Counted from the first letter of the stretch, positions 36,256 to 45,849 are shown. The stretch is DNA of 64,000 bases from Chitinophaga pinensis (GCA_945862385.1 CAMAXV010000005.1:62001-126000); one strand, 5' to 3'. Numbers and translations: made by a program. Notes: generated by a model from the sequence alone, not told the origin.

Positions 36256-36984
36256 TTAGATTTTTTTCATTTTCTTCAAGTCCATATAGCTTTTTTGTTT
36301 CTTCACCTCCATCTTCTCAATCGCATAGCTTAGCATGGTTCGGGGCATGACTGCTGCATGTTGGTCCAGGAATTCTTCAATGGCAAGTGGGTCTCTTTTC
36401 CATGCCTCGCGCAGCATCCAGCCGATAGCCTTGTGCATGAGGTCGTGTGGGTGATTGAGCAGGATTTCACTCAGTTGCAGGATGTCTTTCAGGTCATTTT
36501 TCCTGATGAAATGCAGGGTGGTGATAACTGCTATCCTGTTTTCCCAGAGAGATTTGCTTTTGGCAAGCTGGTACAGGATACTCCTGTCTCTTTTCTCCAG
36601 GTAATGCCCAATAATTATATGTGCGGATGAATCTACCAGATCCCAGTTGTTTACCCTGTCTATTTTGTTGATATAAAGGTCAAACCATTCTTTTTCAGTT
36701 CCTGTTCGCAGTGCGCTGTTGAAGTGGAAACACAGGATGAAAAGTCCTGTCAGCCGCTCCTCATGATAGGGGCTATCCAGCAGCTGAATGATTGTTTCCT
36801 TGTTCGTGTTAGCAAAGTGTCGTTTGGCTAAACCACGCTGTTCTGGCACAACAACGCCATGGAAGAGGTCGCCCTCACCATACTGACCCTTTCCAGTTTT
36901 GAAAAAACGAGGAAAGAATGCTGCTTTGTCCGGATTAATTAATGATTTTAGTTCTTTTACGATAGTACTATAAGTAACTGTCAT
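36256..36984 (-). CDS. DNA alkylation repair protein, AlkD-like
   Basis: 242 residues composed of HEAT-like helical repeats (YGEGDLFHGVVVPEQRGLAKR near the start, NNWDLVDSSAHIIIG, and MHKAIGWMLREAWKRD) as in AlkD glycosylases, which excise bulky or cationic alkylated bases without flipping them. The aromatic and acid positions around NWDLVD agree with the active cleft. Its ATG overlaps the stop of the upstream aminotransferase (ATGA). Confidence 0.88.
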   Translation of the reverse strand: MTVTYSTIVKELKSLINPDKAAFFPRFFKTGKGQYGEGDLFHGVVVPEQRGLAKRHFANTNKETIIQLLDSPYHEERLTGLFILCFHFNSALRTGTEKEWFDLYINKIDRVNNWDLVDSSAHIIIGHYLEKRDRSILYQLAKSKSLWENRIAVITTLHFIRKNDLKDILQLSEILLNHPHDLMHKAIGWMLREAWKRDPLAIEEFLDQHAAVMPRTMLSYAIEKMEVKKQKSYMDLKKMKKI

Positions 36985-38243
36985 GCTGCCAGTTTTTTCA
37001 GCGCTTTCACAAATTTGTCGAGTTCTTCAACTGTAGTATAAACGTTGGGTGTAATCCTGCAACCAAAAACATTGGCCCCATCGATTGCTACAGTAAAAAT
37101 GCTGTGTTCTTCCAGCAGTCTTTTTGCCAGGTCGCCCGGTTTGATTCCTTCAATACCCACATTGGCGATACCGCAGCTTCTCGCTGGGTCTGCCGGGGTA
37201 TTCAGGATGATCCGGGGTGTATTCCTGACACGGCAAGTCCAGTACTGCTGCAGGAACCGCAGACGCGCTTCTTTTCGTTCTGCCCCAATCATGTTGTAAT
37301 AATCGATGGAATCAGCAATGGTTAGGTCAGTATGGGCAGGATGCGTTCCGGTATGGCTGATGCGGAGAATCTTGTTAGGGTCTTTTTCCCATCCAACAAT
37401 AAGTGGCCACAGTTCGGGCATCCGTTTTTGGTTAACATAAAGTAAGCCGGCACCCAGTGGTGTACTCAGCCATTTGTGAAGCGAACTCCCGTAATAGTCG
37501 CAGTTGAGGTCTGAAATTTTGTATTGAAAATGTGCGATGGCATGGGCTCCATCCACCAAAACCTCCACGCCTTTTCGGTGTGCCATATCACATATTTTCC
37601 GGATGGGTAGTATTTGTCCAGTTATATTGATGATATGTGATACCAGGATCAGTTTTGTTTTTGGTGTGATGGCGTTTTCATAGAGTGAAACGATTTCCTC
37701 ATCCGATTGCGGGTGGTTGGGGACAGACACCATCCTGTTGACCACGCCGTAGCGGTTTGCCACATGCCGCATGGCTTCAATCATAGAACCATAATCCTGT
37801 TCTGCCATGATGGTTTCATCACCTGCCTGCCAGTGTTTTCCGGTGATTACAATATCCATCGATTCGGTGGTGTTGCGGGTGATTGCGAGCTCTTTTGGTG
37901 AACAGCCTGCCAGTTGCGAAAGTTTCTCCACAACACGTTTTTTATTGTCAACAGCGTTGTTGCGCATGTACCAGGATCCGTGGTAGTTCACATGACGCAC
38001 ATGCCCAATAAATTTTTCCAGCAACGATTCCGGTATGAAATTATAGTATCCGTTCTCCAGGTTGATATAGTCTGGTTTGAGCAGGTACTGAGACCTGATG
38101 GAAGACCAGAAAGCCTCATCCTGAGCAAGTGTGATGCTGTCGGTTGATTTCCTGCTGTCAAATAATGCAGCCAAAGCATCCATGCCGAAGGAGGTGCCTG
38201 CTGCTGAAAGCGCGGCAGATTTGATGAATGTTCTTTTGTCCAT
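36981..38243 (-). CDS. Exported class V aminotransferase-like PLP enzyme
   Basis: 420 residues. The N-terminus MDKRTFIKSAALSAAGTSFGMDALA looks like a Tat-type leader with KR rather than RR. The body is a fold-type I PLP enzyme of the isopenicillin-N-epimerase/NifS class: TRNTTESMDIVI, VDGAHAIAHF (cofactor Asp and His) and the Schiff-base lysine in YGSSLHKWLSTPLGAG. The reaction is unknown. Export of a PLP enzyme is less common and depends on Tat-folded transport. Confidence 0.85.
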   Translation of the reverse strand: MDKRTFIKSAALSAAGTSFGMDALAALFDSRKSTDSITLAQDEAFWSSIRSQYLLKPDYINLENGYYNFIPESLLEKFIGHVRHVNYHGSWYMRNNAVDNKKRVVEKLSQLAGCSPKELAITRNTTESMDIVITGKHWQAGDETIMAEQDYGSMIEAMRHVANRYGVVNRMVSVPNHPQSDEEIVSLYENAITPKTKLILVSHIINITGQILPIRKICDMAHRKGVEVLVDGAHAIAHFQYKISDLNCDYYGSSLHKWLSTPLGAGLLYVNQKRMPELWPLIVGWEKDPNKILRISHTGTHPAHTDLTIADSIDYYNMIGAERKEARLRFLQQYWTCRVRNTPRIILNTPADPARSCGIANVGIEGIKPGDLAKRLLEEHSIFTVAIDGANVFGCRITPNVYTTVEELDKFVKALKKLAA

Positions 38244-38270
38244 ACTTTAAATATAGATCAATATGGCATA

Positions 38271-38302
38271 AAAAAGCCGTCCCTGTTAAACGAGACGGCT
38301 TG
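38271..38302 (-). terminator. Minus-strand terminator of the yceI operon
   Basis: Stem AAGCCGTC/GACGGCTT; on the minus strand it is followed by a run of six T. Confidence 0.8.
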
Positions 38303-38326
38303 TATAATAAGATTTATTTTTGATTC

Positions 38327-38389
38327 CCCTCCTGGCCAGGAGGGGTGGATCCAGACCGAGCAAAGCGAGTGTCTGGAGACGGGGTGGTG
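38327..38389 (+). repeat. Structured intergenic repeat ending in GACGGGGTGGT
   Basis: A perfect palindrome (CCCCTCCTGG with CCAGGAGGGG) at 38327-38346, then a second hairpin CCAGAC/GTCTGG at 38352-38377 and the end GACGGGGTGGT at 38379-38389. The same end occurs in inverted orientation next to another perfect hairpin at 51405-51434. Confidence 0.7.
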
Positions 38390-38409
38390 GTTATTATTCG
38401 TGCTTCACA

Positions 38410-38934
38410 TCAGTAAAAAACCTCAAATTTCACCTTTACTTCATTGTCAACTGGCTTGAGCATGAAGGAAGGGCGTTCGATTTTAAAATCCTCCAGGAGG
38501 AATATGAAATTACCTGTGACCTGTGTGGTACCATTCATGTTTTTTGTAGTTGCCTTAAAGGTTGTTTCCTTGTTAACACCATGAAACTGTAAAACTCCTT
38601 TTACATCCAGCGAGCCGTCTTTGCCCGCAGTGATGGAAGTGCTGTAAAAACTGATGTTGGGGAACTTGAGTGCTTCCACTACTTCCAGCAGGTGGGCATC
38701 GCGGTTCGAGCTTTTGGAATCGAAGGCGCTTACTTTGGAAACGATAGCAACTTTTTCGATACTGCCATCAGCCTTTAGCTGAACGGCACCATTGAGGTCT
38801 GCTGAAGTACCATCCCATGCATGCAGCAGGTGATTCATGCTGTAAGTGATGGTTGATTTTTTCCTGTCCACCGGCTTTTTGGTTTGTGCCAGCAGAAATC
38901 CAGGAGACAGTAAGAGTAAAAAAAGTATACGCAT
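38410..38934 (-). CDS. YceI-family secreted protein
   Basis: 174 residues. Signal peptide MRILFLLLLSPGFLLA, then a lipocalin-like barrel: STITYSMNHLLHAWDGTS at the opening and VTGNFIFLLEDFKIERPS near the end are typical of YceI, which binds long isoprenoid lipids in homologues. The upstream gene, 3 nt away, encodes a helical membrane protein with b561-like histidines, as in the E. coli yceJ-yceI pair. Confidence 0.88.
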   Translation of the reverse strand: MRILFLLLLSPGFLLAQTKKPVDRKKSTITYSMNHLLHAWDGTSADLNGAVQLKADGSIEKVAIVSKVSAFDSKSSNRDAHLLEVVEALKFPNISFYSTSITAGKDGSLDVKGVLQFHGVNKETTFKATTKNMNGTTQVTGNFIFLLEDFKIERPSFMLKPVDNEVKVKFEVFY

Positions 38935-38937
38935 GGT

Positions 38938-39561
38938 TTAAAATTTAATGGTGATAACGGCAGCGGCATAGCTGGCAAATGTGGTGAAAGCTGCAGCACG
39001 GTGCCATTTTTTTAATCTGGTATACTGGTCTCCCTGGGCATCTTCAAGGGATTGAGCAAGTATGTTGGTGCCAATCATACCACCCATATGCACAACAGCA
39101 AGCCATTTATGCAGCCTGATGGCAGATAGTTTTTTATCTCTGTTAATCAAAGGTGGAGGCGTAAATAATGACATGATAGCAGTGGCAGAATAGGTTGTAT
39201 TTACTGCAACGGCGAGCCCTTCGTGAATGTCTCCAACCCTTCCTGAACCTTTATAGAGTTGTGTACCTGTAATTCCCTGTCCAACCATACCACCCAGTGT
39301 AACAAATCCCAGCACCTGGTGTGCTACCAGCATCCCCCTTCTCAATTTCAGTTCCTTTTCACGGTTGGTTGGTGTGAGTGGTGAAAAGGGACGCATCAAT
39401 CCTTTTTCACCCCAGAAAACACGCTGGGTTAACAGCATTTTTTTGGGTAAGAGTTCTGTTGTGGTATCCTGTTCCTTCATCAGGTCATTCAGCAGATCGT
39501 CCTGCGCAAAGGAGAGGGTTGTCATGCTGATGCATAAAAAAACTGCAATGATTTTTTTCAT
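38938..39561 (-). CDS. Membrane protein with cytochrome b561-like histidines
   Basis: 207 residues with a signal peptide (MKKIIAVFLCISMTTLSFA) and about four helices. Histidines sit at or near helix positions: MLVAHQVLGF, GDIHEGLAVA, RLHKWLAVVHMGG and KWHRAAAF. This spacing suits binding of one or two b haems between helices, as in b561 proteins. Family not firmly recognised; haem binding is inference strengthened by the adjacent yceI gene. Transcribed from a clear promoter at 39579. Confidence 0.65.
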   Translation of the reverse strand: MKKIIAVFLCISMTTLSFAQDDLLNDLMKEQDTTTELLPKKMLLTQRVFWGEKGLMRPFSPLTPTNREKELKLRRGMLVAHQVLGFVTLGGMVGQGITGTQLYKGSGRVGDIHEGLAVAVNTTYSATAIMSLFTPPPLINRDKKLSAIRLHKWLAVVHMGGMIGTNILAQSLEDAQGDQYTRLKKWHRAAAFTTFASYAAAVITIKF

Positions 39562-39578
39562 GAGTAAGAGTTAAGTTG

Positions 39579-39607
39579 CAAAGATAGTGAGTTGGCGGAT
39601 TGTCAAA
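39579..39607 (-). promoter_or_regulatory. Promoter with -7 and -33 elements, minus strand
   Basis: TATCTTTG (39579-39586) and TTTG (39604-39607) are separated by 17 nt on the minus strand. They lie 18 nt before the b561-like/yceI operon. Confidence 0.6.
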
Positions 39608-39696
39608 CTTCGGTATAACGATTTGGTAACCTCAAATATTGTCAGTTTTGGGTTACCTGAAGGATAAAGCCGTATTAACGTATAAATCGTACATAT

Positions 39697-39987
39697 ATGT
39701 TGCAGAAAACCTATTACAAAACAAAGGATTATTGTAAAGTAAAGTTCAGTTTCAAGCCTGAATTGGCTGAAACTGTTGAAATTCTTGGTTTGAACAGTGA
39801 TTGGGAAAATGCGGTTATTATGGCTAAGAAAAAGGATGGCAGCTTCAGTGCAGAAGTAAATCTGCCAAAAGATTCAAGTCATGAATTCAAATACCTGGTT
39901 GATAATGCAACCTGGGTGAATGATCCGGAGGCTGATACTGAAGTTCCCAACGTCTTTGGTGGAAGTAACAGTGTAGTTAGTATTTAA
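39697..39987 (+). CDS. Stand-alone CBM48 / isoamylase early-set domain
   Basis: 96 residues with one early-set beta-sandwich: CKVKFSFKPELAETVEILGLNSDW, FSAEVNLPKDSSHEFKYLVD and WVNDPEADTEVPN are the carbohydrate-binding-module 48 pattern found before the catalytic domain in branching and debranching enzymes. No signal peptide or catalytic domain, so it is likely a cytoplasmic glycogen-binding or regulatory protein. Fits a cell that makes glucan (see amylosucrase). Confidence 0.88.
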   Translation: MLQKTYYKTKDYCKVKFSFKPELAETVEILGLNSDWENAVIMAKKKDGSFSAEVNLPKDSSHEFKYLVDNATWVNDPEADTEVPNVFGGSNSVVSI

Positions 39988-40073
39988 TCTTTCAGGTTAA
40001 ATTACCATAATTTACGTTTTGATTTAAACTGCATCATGGTGGTGCCGTAAATTGAAACCTGTTAACCCCAAGT

Positions 40074-40973
40074 TTGACCCTCAAAGAAATTAACGCGCCT
40101 CAAGGTCAGTTTAAGTGGCTGGACATCACTGCTCCAACCATTGAAGAGCTTATGTCTGTAAGTGAAAAGTACAATCTCAACAACCATAACCTGAGGGATT
40201 GTCTGGAGCCTGATCATCTGCCCAAATTTGAAGAGGGAGACGACTTTAATTTCATTATCCTGCGCAAGGTTTTGGAGGATGGTGAGCCGGGAACAACCAT
40301 TCATTCTCTCACTACGAAAATTGCTATTTTTTACAACGAAAGTGTAATAGTTACCATTCACCGTCTCCCTCAGGAAGACCTCATCACGATTTGTGAGCAG
40401 TCTATTCAGCATGGCAGGGTAACCCATATTCAGCAACTTTTGCTCAAGATCATTGCAAGGGTCCAGCACAGTTATACCAGTTTTGCCGGCCACCTGAATG
40501 CACAGATTGAGGCATTCGAAACAAGGTTGTTTGTCCGCAAAACAGCCAGGGAGTCCATAGAAAACCTGTATATGTTGAAGAGGCGTACAGGTTTATGCCG
40601 GAGGTTGTTATTGCTGAGTGGAGAGGTAGTTAATGCCGTGCAGCACCGCCAGAAAAAATCAAGTGAGCTCCAGGATATACGCGACAGCCAGGCTAAACTG
40701 CAGCTGTTTTATGAACAGCTGAGTGAAGATGCCATCAACCTGGTAAGTACCTATATGTCTTACAGTGCCCAGAAAACCAATGAGGTTATGAAGGTGCTGA
40801 CTATCTTTTCAGCTTATTTTCTGCCGCTTACGTTCATAGTTGGTGTATACGGTATGAATTTCGACCTGATGCCTGAATTACGCTGGAAATATGGTTATCC
40901 GGCGATACTATTGGTTATGTTTCTTGTTTTTCTGGTCATCTATCTTTGGTTCAGGCGACGCAAGTGGCTTTGA
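40074..40973 (+). CDS. corA: CorA-family magnesium/metal channel
   Basis: 299 residues. A cytoplasmic N-terminal domain (WLDITAPTIEEL, then RDCLEPDHLPKFEE) is followed by a long coiled coil and two C-terminal helices; the GMN pore motif lies in IVGVYGMNFDLMPE and the basic end RRRKWL is typical. It carries Mg2+ into the cell. TTG is the only suitable start: an in-frame stop lies 21 nt upstream and the next Met is too far in. Confidence 0.92.
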   Translation: MTLKEINAPQGQFKWLDITAPTIEELMSVSEKYNLNNHNLRDCLEPDHLPKFEEGDDFNFIILRKVLEDGEPGTTIHSLTTKIAIFYNESVIVTIHRLPQEDLITICEQSIQHGRVTHIQQLLLKIIARVQHSYTSFAGHLNAQIEAFETRLFVRKTARESIENLYMLKRRTGLCRRLLLLSGEVVNAVQHRQKKSSELQDIRDSQAKLQLFYEQLSEDAINLVSTYMSYSAQKTNEVMKVLTIFSAYFLPLTFIVGVYGMNFDLMPELRWKYGYPAILLVMFLVFLVIYLWFRRRKWL

Positions 40974-41087
40974 CGTTGTCTAAGTAAACAACAACTTTTC
41001 TCGTACATTAACACGTAATTCGGCATTTTTTTCGGAAATTTGCATTCCCGTTGAAATTATTCAACCCTTTATAACAACAGTTGAAAA

Positions 41088-42494
41088 ATGAGCAGTAAAC
41101 CTACCAGTCTATTTGATAAAGTTTGGGATGCACACGTTGTGCGCAGTATTGCGGATGGTCCGGATGTATTGTTAATCGACCGCCATTTCATCCATGAAGT
41201 GACCAGTCCGGTTGCTTTTCTCGGACTCAAAACCAGGAATCTGGGTGTCATGTTTCCGGACCGTACTTTTGCCACTGCAGATCACAATACCCCAACCATC
41301 AACCAGCACCTGCCTGTTGCTGATCCATTGTCTGCCAATCAGCTGAAGGCGCTTGAAGAAAATACTTCGAGCTATGGTATTTCCCACTGGGGTCTTGGCA
41401 ATCCCAAAAATGGTATTGTGCATGTGGTTGGTCCGGAAAACGGGATAACCCTGCCGGGTATGACTATTGTTTGTGGAGACTCCCATACATCTACGCATGG
41501 TGCGTTCGGATGTATTGCTTTTGGCATCGGAACTTCTGAAGTGGAGATGGTACTTTCTTCACAATGTATCATGCAGCCCAAAGCGAAGAAGATGCGTATA
41601 AATGTTAATGGCAACATGAGCAAGGGTGTTACCCCCAAAGATGTTGTGCTTTATATCATCTCTAAGCTTACAGCGGCAGGAGCAACAGGTTACTTTGTTG
41701 AGTATGCCGGATCGGTTTTCGAAAATATGTCGATGGAAGGCCGCATGACTGTCTGCAACATGAGTATTGAAATGGGTGCAAGGGGTGGCATGATTGCTCC
41801 CGACGAAACCACGTTCAATTACATCAAAGGTCGTGAAAAGGCTCCCAAAGGTCAGGCTTGGGACGATGCAGTTGCATACTGGAAAACGCTGAAAACAGAT
41901 GAGGGCGTAGTATTTGACAAGGAATATAATTTTGACGGAGCAGATATTGAACCCATGATTACCTATGGTACCAATCCAGGTATGGGTATGGGTATTTCTC
42001 AGCTGATACCAACGGCAGCCGATATAGATGCCGGCAAGGCCAGCTTTGCCAAGTCTTTGCAGTATATGGGATTCACTGAAAGTGAGCCCATGCTGGGCAA
42101 GAAAATTGATTATGTGTTCATTGGAAGTTGTACCAATGGCAGGATTGAGGATTTCAGGGCCTTTGCTTCTGTGGTGAAGGGAAGAAAGAAAGCAGACCAT
42201 GTAACAGCCTGGATTGTACCTGGCTCTCATGTGGTGGAAGCACAGATCAGGGAGGAAGGTATTTATGATATTCTCATTGAGGCAGGGTTTGAACTCCGGC
42301 AGCCCGGTTGCTCAGCTTGCCTGGCTATGAATGACGACAAAATTCCTGCTGGAAAATATGCCGTTAGCACCAGCAACAGAAACTTTGAAGGACGTCAGGG
42401 TCCGGGTGCCAGAACACTCCTTGCCAGTCCACTTGTTGCTGCTGCAGCCGCAGTTACTGGCATCGTTACTGATCCAAGAACCCTGATCGCTTAA
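41088..42494 (+). CDS. leuC: 3-isopropylmalate dehydratase large subunit
   Basis: 468 residues. Aconitase-fold [4Fe-4S] enzyme isomerising 2- to 3-isopropylmalate in leucine synthesis. [11 protein letters not shown] at the start, [13 protein letters not shown], and cluster cysteines in [11 protein letters not shown] and GCSACLAMN are complete. First gene of leuC-leuD-leuA/cimA-leuB. No leader-peptide attenuator is evident in the 114 nt upstream. Confidence 0.97.
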   Translation: MSSKPTSLFDKVWDAHVVRSIADGPDVLLIDRHFIHEVTSPVAFLGLKTRNLGVMFPDRTFATADHNTPTINQHLPVADPLSANQLKALEENTSSYGISHWGLGNPKNGIVHVVGPENGITLPGMTIVCGDSHTSTHGAFGCIAFGIGTSEVEMVLSSQCIMQPKAKKMRINVNGNMSKGVTPKDVVLYIISKLTAAGATGYFVEYAGSVFENMSMEGRMTVCNMSIEMGARGGMIAPDETTFNYIKGREKAPKGQAWDDAVAYWKTLKTDEGVVFDKEYNFDGADIEPMITYGTNPGMGMGISQLIPTAADIDAGKASFAKSLQYMGFTESEPMLGKKIDYVFIGSCTNGRIEDFRAFASVVKGRKKADHVTAWIVPGSHVVEAQIREEGIYDILIEAGFELRQPGCSACLAMNDDKIPAGKYAVSTSNRNFEGRQGPGARTLLASPLVAAAAAVTGIVTDPRTLIA

Positions 42495-42505
42495 AAAAAA
42501 CAACC

Positions 42506-43102
42506 ATGGCTTACGATAAATTTACAGTATTGACCAGCTCGGCAGTGCCTCTGCCAATTGAAAATGTGGATACCGACCAGATTATCCCCGCTCGATTCCT
42601 GAAAGCAACCAAGCGTGAGGGCTTTGGAGACAACCTGTTTCGCGACTGGCGTTATAATGGTGATGATACACCCAAGCAGGATTTCGTGCTTAATAATGCC
42701 ATCTACAGTGGAAAAATTCTGGTAGGTGGAAAGAATTTCGGCAGCGGAAGCAGTCGTGAACACGCAGCATGGGCAATCTACGATTATGGATTCCGTTGTG
42801 TTGTTTCCAGCTTTTTTGCGGATATCTTCAAGAACAATTCCTTGAATATCGGCATCCTGCCGGTTCAGGTTTCTGAAGACTTTCTGGACAGGATTTTCAA
42901 AGCCATTGAAGCTGATCCGCAGACACAGCTCGAAGTTGATTTATCAAAGCAAACAATTACGATACTGTCTACTGGAGACAGTGAGTCTTTTGATATCAAT
43001 TCCTACAAAAAGCACAACCTGATGAACGGCTTTGATGATATTGATTACCTGCAGGCCATGAAAGAAGAGATTTCCACCTTCGCACAAAACAGCCGCTACT
43101 AG
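42506..43102 (+). CDS. leuD: 3-isopropylmalate dehydratase small subunit
   Basis: 198 residues, the swivel-domain partner of Leu[22 protein letters not shown] and [17 protein letters not shown] are diagnostic. Starts 11 nt after leuC. Confidence 0.97.
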   Translation: MAYDKFTVLTSSAVPLPIENVDTDQIIPARFLKATKREGFGDNLFRDWRYNGDDTPKQDFVLNNAIYSGKILVGGKNFGSGSSREHAAWAIYDYGFRCVVSSFFADIFKNNSLNIGILPVQVSEDFLDRIFKAIEADPQTQLEVDLSKQTITILSTGDSESFDINSYKKHNLMNGFDDIDYLQAMKEEISTFAQNSRY

Positions 43103-43127
43103 ACGATGGTCCAGGCGCATTAACCCC

Positions 43128-44651
43128 ATGCCAAAATCAACCCGTTATATTGAGATCATGGACACCACCCTGCGGGATGGTGAACAAACCAGTGGTGTTT
43201 CTTTTTCTGCCTCTGAGAAACTTACCATAGCCCAGATCCTGCTTACAGAGGTAAAAGTAGACAGGATTGAAGTGGCTTCCGCCAGGGTTTCAGATGGTGA
43301 ATTTGAAGCCGTCAAAAAAATCACCCGTTGGGCCAAATCAAAGGGACTGTTGAAGAAAATTGAAGTCCTCACCTTTGTGGATGGTGAGGTTTCCATAGAC
43401 TGGATGACGAAGGCCGGAGCAAAGGTCATGAACCTGCTTACAAAGGGTTCCCTCAATCACCTGAAGCACCAGCTGAAAAAAACACCTGAACAGCATTTTG
43501 CTGAAATAGCGGCAGTTTTTTCGCTCGCTAAGAAGAAAGGTATAGAATGTAATGTTTACCTGGAAGACTGGAGCAACGGCATGCGGAACTCCCCGGAATA
43601 TGTTTTTCAGTACCTGGATTTCCTGGCAACGCAGCCTGTTAAAAGAATCATGTTACCCGACACACTGGGTATTCTCAAGCCGGAAGAAGTAGCTGATTTC
43701 ATTAGACAAATCATCCCCCGCTATCCCGGCATTCATTTTGATTTCCATGGGCATAACGACTATGATCTTGGAACGGCAAATGTACTGGAGGCAGTAAAAG
43801 CCGGTGTTCAAGGTATCCACCTTACAGTGAACGGTATGGGAGAACGTGCAGGTAATGCACCCCTGGCCAGTGCGGTTGCGGTGATACATGATTTTATGCC
43901 TTCTCTCAAAACAGGTGTAGTTGAAGAATCCCTCTATCAGGTCAGCCGGCTTGTAGAAACCTTCTCAGGTTTTCGCATACCGGTAAATAAACCTGTTGTG
44001 GGTGAAAATGTATTTACGCAGACTGCCGGAATACATGCCGATGGCGATAAGAAAAACAACCTGTATTACAACGACCTGATGCCGGAAAGATTCGGCAGGA
44101 AACGCTCCTATGCCCTGGGTAAAACCAGCGGTAAGTCGAACATCGAAAATAACCTCGCTCAGCTGGGAATTGAGTTGTCTGATGCGGATCTCAAAAAAGT
44201 TACTCAGCGGATCATCGAGCTGGGTGATAAAAAGGAAGTGGTTACACAGTCTGATCTTCCCTATATCCTTTCTGATGTGCTCGACAGCGATGCCATTGGC
44301 GATAATGTGGAGTTTATCAACTATGTACTGACGCATTCAAAAGACCTCAGACCTTCAGTGACACTGCAGGTTCAGATTGCTGATGAAGTTTTTGAAGAAC
44401 ACGCACAGGGTGATGGACAGTATGATGCATTCATGAATGCATTGCGTTCCATTTATAAAAAGAAAAAACTCCAGCTGCCTATGCTTACTGATTATGCAGT
44501 ACGCATACCTCCGGGCGGAAAGAGTGATGCACTTTGTGAAACCATCATCACCTGGGATTATAAAGGGAGAGAATTTAAAACACGTGGACTGGATAGCGAT
44601 CAGACAGTTGCAGCCATCAAGGCTACGCAGAAGATGCTGAATTTGTTATAG
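43128..44651 (+). CDS. 2-isopropylmalate/citramalate synthase family enzyme (500-aa form)
   Basis: 507 residues. DRE-TIM aldol-condensing enzyme: MDTTLRDGEQTSG at the start, HFDFHGHNDYDLGTANVLEA and GIHADGDKKNNLYYNDL, with a C-terminal LeuA-type allosteric domain from about residue 370. In Bacteroidota a canonical leuA (about 390 aa) is often accompanied by this longer paralogue next to leuB; the longer one could make citramalate from pyruvate (CimA) for isoleucine. Which reaction it does cannot be read from the sequence; no second leuA is in the window. Confidence 0.88.
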   Translation: MPKSTRYIEIMDTTLRDGEQTSGVSFSASEKLTIAQILLTEVKVDRIEVASARVSDGEFEAVKKITRWAKSKGLLKKIEVLTFVDGEVSIDWMTKAGAKVMNLLTKGSLNHLKHQLKKTPEQHFAEIAAVFSLAKKKGIECNVYLEDWSNGMRNSPEYVFQYLDFLATQPVKRIMLPDTLGILKPEEVADFIRQIIPRYPGIHFDFHGHNDYDLGTANVLEAVKAGVQGIHLTVNGMGERAGNAPLASAVAVIHDFMPSLKTGVVEESLYQVSRLVETFSGFRIPVNKPVVGENVFTQTAGIHADGDKKNNLYYNDLMPERFGRKRSYALGKTSGKSNIENNLAQLGIELSDADLKKVTQRIIELGDKKEVVTQSDLPYILSDVLDSDAIGDNVEFINYVLTHSKDLRPSVTLQVQIADEVFEEHAQGDGQYDAFMNALRSIYKKKKLQLPMLTDYAVRIPPGGKSDALCETIITWDYKGREFKTRGLDSDQTVAAIKATQKMLNLL

Positions 44652-44751
44652 TGGGAGTTGAGGGAGATAAGTTGAGAGAGATAAGTTGAGGGAGATAAGT
44701 TGAGAGAGAGAGAAGTTGAGAGAGAGGAGTTGAGGGAGATAAGTTGAGAGC
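44652..44751 (+). repeat. GTTGAGA short-repeat tract inside the leu operon
   Basis: Seven or so copies of AGTTGAG, mostly in a 14-nt unit (AAGTTGAGAGAGAT or AAGTTGAGGGAGAT), fill the 115-nt gap between leuA/cimA and leuB. Purine-rich on the coding strand, as at 9374. Confidence 0.85.
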
Positions 44752-44766
44752 GTAAATAAAAGCAAA

Positions 44767-45837
44767 ATGAATAAAAACATTTTAATTGTTCCCGGAGATG
44801 GAATCGGACAGGAAGTTACCGCAGTAGGTAAACTGGTATTGGATAAAATTGCAGCTCGCTTTGGTCATACATTCACCTATGATGAAGCCATGATCGGACA
44901 TGTAGCCATCGAGGCAACCGGTTCACCGCTTCCTGATGAGACCCTTGCCAAAATGAAAGCATCAGATGCCGTGCTTTTTGGAGCAGTTGGTCATCCAAAA
45001 TACGACAATGATCCTACGGCCAAGGTGCGTCCGGAGCAGGGTCTGCTGAAAATGCGCAAGGAACTGGGCTTGTATGCCAACCTGCGTCCAATCAAATTAT
45101 TTGACGAGTTACTCGATGCTTCAAGCATCAAGCCCGAAATTCTCCGTGGTGCGGATATCCTGTTTTTCAGGGAACTAACCGGTGATATTTATTTTGGAGA
45201 GAAGGGTCGTAAGGATGATGGAGATACAGCTTATGACATTGCGCAATACAGCAGGTTTGAGGTTGAACGCATCGCGCGCAAGGCTTTTGATGCTGCCAGA
45301 ACCCGCAGAAAAAAAGTATGTTCTGTAGACAAGGCTAATGTAATAGAAACAAGCAGGCTCTGGAGAGAAGTGGTGCAGAAAGTAGCACTTGAATATCCGG
45401 ATGTGGAAGTTGAACACCAGTTTGTGGATGCAACTGCAATGCTCCTGATCAAGGATCCACGTCGTTTTGATGTGGTGGTTACTGCAAACCTGTTTGGTGA
45501 TATCCTCACCGATGAGGCTTCTCAGATTGCAGGTTCCATGGGCATGCTGGCATCTGCATCAATTGGTGATGGTACCGGAGTTTATGAACCCATCCACGGA
45601 TCTGCGCATGATATCACCGGTAAAGGTGTTGCCAATCCGCTCGCATCCATACTTTCAGCTGCGCTGCTGCTGGATATTTCCTTTGGATTGAAAGCAGAGT
45701 CAGAAGCCGTTATTGCTGCAGTAGATGCCGTTTTGAAAGCTGGCTGGAGAACAAGGGATATTGCAGACGCCAATACCCCAGCAGATAAAATACTGGGCAC
45801 AGACGCCATGGGTAATGAAGTATTGAATAACCTCTGA
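44767..45837 (+). CDS. leuB: 3-isopropylmalate dehydrogenase
   Basis: 356 residues. NAD-dependent oxidative decarboxylation of 3-isopropylmalate. IVPGDGIGQEV, ELTGDIYFGEKGR and the NAD loop LFGDILTDEASQIAGSMGMLASASI with EPIHGSAHDITGKG are complete. The gene is separated from the rest of the operon by a repeat tract and followed after 12 nt by the PmoA-like gene. Confidence 0.97.
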   Translation: MNKNILIVPGDGIGQEVTAVGKLVLDKIAARFGHTFTYDEAMIGHVAIEATGSPLPDETLAKMKASDAVLFGAVGHPKYDNDPTAKVRPEQGLLKMRKELGLYANLRPIKLFDELLDASSIKPEILRGADILFFRELTGDIYFGEKGRKDDGDTAYDIAQYSRFEVERIARKAFDAARTRRKKVCSVDKANVIETSRLWREVVQKVALEYPDVEVEHQFVDATAMLLIKDPRRFDVVVTANLFGDILTDEASQIAGSMGMLASASIGDGTGVYEPIHGSAHDITGKGVANPLASILSAALLLDISFGLKAESEAVIAAVDAVLKAGWRTRDIADANTPADKILGTDAMGNEVLNNL

Positions 45838-45849
45838 TAATCGTTTATC

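Noticed and set aside
41559-42230. 223-codon frame opposite leuC
   Set aside because: Shadow of leuC; no recognisable motif.
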